Positions 61,807 to 64,000 of a stretch of DNA of 64,000 nucleotides are shown here, piece after piece. The stretch covers positions 1,116,001-1,180,000 of the forward strand of contig CP046174.1 in assembly GCA_017161075.1 (NCBI GenBank), written 5' to 3'. Position 1 is the stretch's first letter. The number at the start of each line of letters is the position of its first letter. Made by a program: the position numbers and the translations under genes. The notes beneath the pieces were generated by a model that was given only the letters and a program-made list of their open reading frames with translations, had not been told where the DNA came from and searched no databases. This stretch comes from Erysipelotrichaceae bacterium 66202529. Its GTDB lineage: Bacteria > Bacillota_I > Bacilli_A > Erysipelotrichales > Erysipelotrichaceae.

Positions 61807-62289
61807 ATGGATGAGAAATTTAACTTATTTTTAACAACAGTAGACATGCGTTTTCAGGAGTTTGTTTCAGAGATTCACGAAGAGCTGCTGCGGCAGGGCT
61901 GCAAATGTGATATAAAAGAGGCAAAAAGCGGTTATGTAGTCTCTTATATAGAAAAGGAATCAAAACGGACACTAGCCACCTTTGTAAGTCGTAAATCAGG
62001 GATGAAGCTACGTGTTTTTGCGGAACATATTCATGCATATCAAAAGCTTCTGAACACCTTCCCGGAAAAGATTAAAAAGGAAATCAGAAAAGCCTCTGTG
62101 TGCAAAAGACTGCTCGATCCCAAGGACTGTAATCCGAAATGCAGGATGGGATATACATTTGAAATGGATGAGGTTGTTTATCAAAAATGCCGCTATATGG
62201 CTTTTCTGCTTACACTGCATGAGGATAGCAATCCATATATCATGAAGCTGTTGGAAAGTGAGCTGAAGGCTGCAGCATCTCTCGTTTAA
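61807..62289 (+). CDS. Conserved hypothetical protein
   Basis: The protein has 160 residues from ATG 61807 (a GTG at 61795 is also possible). It is mixed alpha/beta with four Cys in the last third (ASVCKRLLDPKDCNPKCRMGYTFEMD) that could bind metal. The N-terminal half (QEFVSEIHEELLRQGCKCDIKEAKSGYVVSYIEKESKRTLATFVSRKSGMKLRVFAEH) resembles small single-domain proteins of clostridial genomes. No function recognised. Confidence 0.75.
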   Translation: MDEKFNLFLTTVDMRFQEFVSEIHEELLRQGCKCDIKEAKSGYVVSYIEKESKRTLATFVSRKSGMKLRVFAEHIHAYQKLLNTFPEKIKKEIRKASVCKRLLDPKDCNPKCRMGYTFEMDEVVYQKCRYMAFLLTLHEDSNPYIMKLLESELKAAASLV

Positions 62290-62340
62290 CATATCCAGCA
62301 CGTGGAAGCATTGTAAAAATGCGCTCTGTAGTACTTGAAG

Positions 62341-62387
62341 AAGCCATAGTACCTTGTGGATGCATTTCACCGGCTATGGTTTTTTTC
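62341..62387 (+). terminator. Rho-independent terminator
   Basis: AAGCCATAG pairs with CTATGGTTT (stem C62344-G62349 with C62374-G62379, extended by wobble), followed by seven T. It ends the transcript of the preceding gene. Confidence 0.8.
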
Positions 62388-62796
62388 TGCCCTTTTCAAG
62401 GATGAACACACATAGTATGAAGCAGTAATTGACTTCAGGTAATAAAAGCTGATGAAGTGTTAATGCAAGTTAAGTGACAGTGTTTTCCTTTTACAAGTAA
62501 AGGATACATATATATCAAAAAGGGAAAGCTGCTTCTGGAAATATATGTGCTGAAGCGCTAACGCAATACTGATGTCAGTATTCCCCTTGATAACCCTGCA
62601 GCTGTTATCCCGTATGTGCTTGATATCCAAACACGCTCTATGTCCTCTTTAGAGTGCTTTTCTCATACATACAAAGAGATTTCATGACGCTATTAAGAGT
62701 ACCGCTTCCTACCTGGTTAATATTACATATAATTTGTTGCGCATGCAACTATTATCTGGTATACTATGGTAGTTGTTTTTTATGAGAGGTAAAGCA
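62388..62796. other. Intergenic region before marR, no gene seen
   Basis: About 400 bp with no coding frame. An overlapping TTGCGCATGCAA palindrome at 62737-62748, just before TATACT (62759-62764), may be the operator of the MarR protein. Confidence 0.45.
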
Positions 62797-63222
62797 ATGG
62801 CACATATCAGTAAACATACTTCAATTGTATATCGCAGCTCACAGGCCTATTTCGATGAGACCCTGGCACCGTATCATATAGGATGCGGACAGCAGTTTTT
62901 TCTAATGCGGATTTATGAGCAGCCTGGGATCAGCCAGTTTGAGCTGGCAGAAACAGGAAGCTTCGATAAGGGAACCTGTGCAAGGGCAGTCAAAAAGCTT
63001 GAAGAGCTGGGATATCTTCGACGGGAAACAAGAAGCAGTGATCGCAGAAGTGTTCAGCTGTATCTGACACCGCTGGGGGAAACGCTGGTTCCCGTGATCC
63101 AGGATATGCTTGCGAATTGGAATAGGTTTCTCTGTCGCACATTGACAGAGCAGGAAAAAAGACAGGCAGAGGAATTGTTGGAACGAATTGCTGAGAATGC
63201 GACACTGTATATGAAACGATGA
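62797..63222 (+). CDS. MarR family transcriptional regulator
   Basis: The protein has 141 residues from ATG 62797 (GAGAGGTAAAGCA upstream). It has the MarR winged helix: PGISQFELAETGSFDKGTCARAVKKLEELGYLRRETRSSDRRSVQLYLTPLGETL. The gene for a MATE transporter starts 16 bp after its stop, so it probably represses that transporter. A palindrome just upstream (62737-62748) is a candidate operator. Confidence 0.92.
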   Translation: MAHISKHTSIVYRSSQAYFDETLAPYHIGCGQQFFLMRIYEQPGISQFELAETGSFDKGTCARAVKKLEELGYLRRETRSSDRRSVQLYLTPLGETLVPVIQDMLANWNRFLCRTLTEQEKRQAEELLERIAENATLYMKR

Positions 63223-63238
63223 GAGGAAGTGCACAATT

Positions 63239-64000
63239 ATGGAACAAACTATGAAGAAAATGAAAACAAAAAATCCGCTCGGCTATCAGCCGATTGGAAG
63301 ACTGTTAATGAAATTTGCGATTCCATCTGTCATATCAATGCTGGTCAATGCAGTTTATAACATTGTAGATCAGATATTTATCGGACAGGGAGTCGGTTAT
63401 CTTGGAAATGCGGCAACAACGGTTGCTTTTCCGATTGTCACAATTATCTTAGCTGTGGGAACGATGCTGGGGGCAGGCGGCAGTGCTTATGCGGCAATCA
63501 AGCTAGGGGAGAAAAAGGAAGACGAAGCGGAGAATACACTGGGAAATGTTTTTATACTGCTTGTAGGAATTGGGATTGTTCTGATGGTGGTTGGTCTGGT
63601 TTTTCTGGATCCGATTTTGACAATTTTTGGCGCAACACCAAAGAATATGGGCTATGCCAGGGATTATGCGAGTATTATTCTGCTCGGTACAGTATTTAAT
63701 TTATTGGGGATCGGTCTTAGTAACATGGCACGCTGTGACGGAAGTCCCAATGTTGCAATGTACAGTATGGTGGCGGGTGCTTTATTGAACTGTATACTCG
63801 ATCCGATTTATATTTTCGTATTTCACTGGGGTGTGAAGGGGGCTGCTATCGCAACCATAACCTCACAGATCATTGCCACTGTGGTACTGCTGTATTACTT
63901 TATGCGGAAGGGAAATATGCGGCTGCGTCTGACGCATACCCGTTTGAATCCGACCATATGTAAAATGGCATTTTCTCTGGGGATTTCCAGCTGCATTACG
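63239..64000 (+). CDS. MATE family efflux transporter (3' end outside window)
   Basis: The visible 254 residues start MEQTMKKMKTKNPLGYQPIGRLLMKFAIPSVISMLVNAVYNIVDQIFIGQGVG, the classic MATE N-terminus. About seven hydrophobic helices are visible before the edge. MATE proteins export cationic drugs using Na+ or H+. It is co-transcribed with marR. Confidence 0.93.
   Translation, partial: MEQTMKKMKTKNPLGYQPIGRLLMKFAIPSVISMLVNAVYNIVDQIFIGQGVGYLGNAATTVAFPIVTIILAVGTMLGAGGSAYAAIKLGEKKEDEAENTLGNVFILLVGIGIVLMVVGLVFLDPILTIFGATPKNMGYARDYASIILLGTVFNLLGIGLSNMARCDGSPNVAMYSMVAGALLNCILDPIYIFVFHWGVKGAAIATITSQIIATVVLLYYFMRKGNMRLRLTHTRLNPTICKMAFSLGISSCIT

Overview
The window is low-to-mid GC Bacillota DNA. The right-hand chromosomal part (about 49.1-64 kb) has the style of an intestinal Erysipelotrichia/Clostridia genome such as the [Clostridium] innocuum group: AGGAGG ribosome sites, TTG/GTG starts, a TPP riboswitch before thiC, ABC-F, MATE and GGDEF genes. 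The genus is inferred, not proven. About three quarters of the window is horizontally acquired.

Region 1 (1-17.4 kb) is a defence island. A nine-component locus reads leftwards from one clear sigma-A promoter (13.8 kb), whose -35 box lies inside a palindrome next to a divergent XRE regulator. Its genes, in transcription order, are a methylase-like protein without a usable catalytic motif fused to one target-recognition domain (TRD), HsdR, an ADP-ribosylglycohydrolase fused to HsdM, a second HsdM, HsdS, a tyrosine recombinase, a half HsdS without ribosome site, and a full HsdS fused in frame to an ImmA/IrrE-like zinc peptidase that runs off the left edge. Two sets of direct repeats bracket the second TRD of each S gene, suggesting cassette exchange by the recombinase. 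To the right lie a DUF262+DUF1524 (GmrSD-like) protein and a RhuM protein.

Region 2 (about 17.4-49.1 kb) is a decayed integrative conjugative element (ICE). A truncated parA is joined by deletion to a broken SNF2-type helicase gene. That helicase is split by an 11-kb mobilizable transposon (21045-32047) carrying tet(O), three sigma-like genes, a RepA-type ATPase, an array of GGTGAC repeats, a MobV relaxase, ParB, a PC4-like protein and a TnpX-type serine recombinase. Its GA target dinucleotide and inverted ends can be read directly. Downstream in the ICE is an AT-rich cargo operon (33.5-38.8 kb): XRE regulator, nuclease-methylase fusion, two-TRD HsdS, and a DGNHR-domain protein fused to a nucleoside-deoxyribosyltransferase/TIR-like domain. 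Then come a Toprim primase-like gene, mobC (frameshifted), a relaxase interrupted by a 1955-nt group II intron and by a nonsense codon, pcfB and ArdC-like relics, a virD4 stump, and a graveyard of DUF1016 and rhuM fragments.

Region 3 (49.1-64 kb) is chromosomal: an ABC-2 exporter, a PAS-GGDEF-GAF diguanylate cyclase, a zinc-ribbon protein, proC, a recent tandem duplication of a GNAT gene, an ABC-F ATPase, TPP riboswitch-thiC, a conserved hypothetical, and a MarR-MATE pair cut by the right edge.

The best candidates for something undescribed are the first locus (ADP-ribosylglycohydrolase-methylase, pseudo-methylase-TRD and S-metallopeptidase fusions around shufflable S cassettes) and the cargo operon's DGNHR/NDT-like protein coupled to a fused restriction-modification pair.
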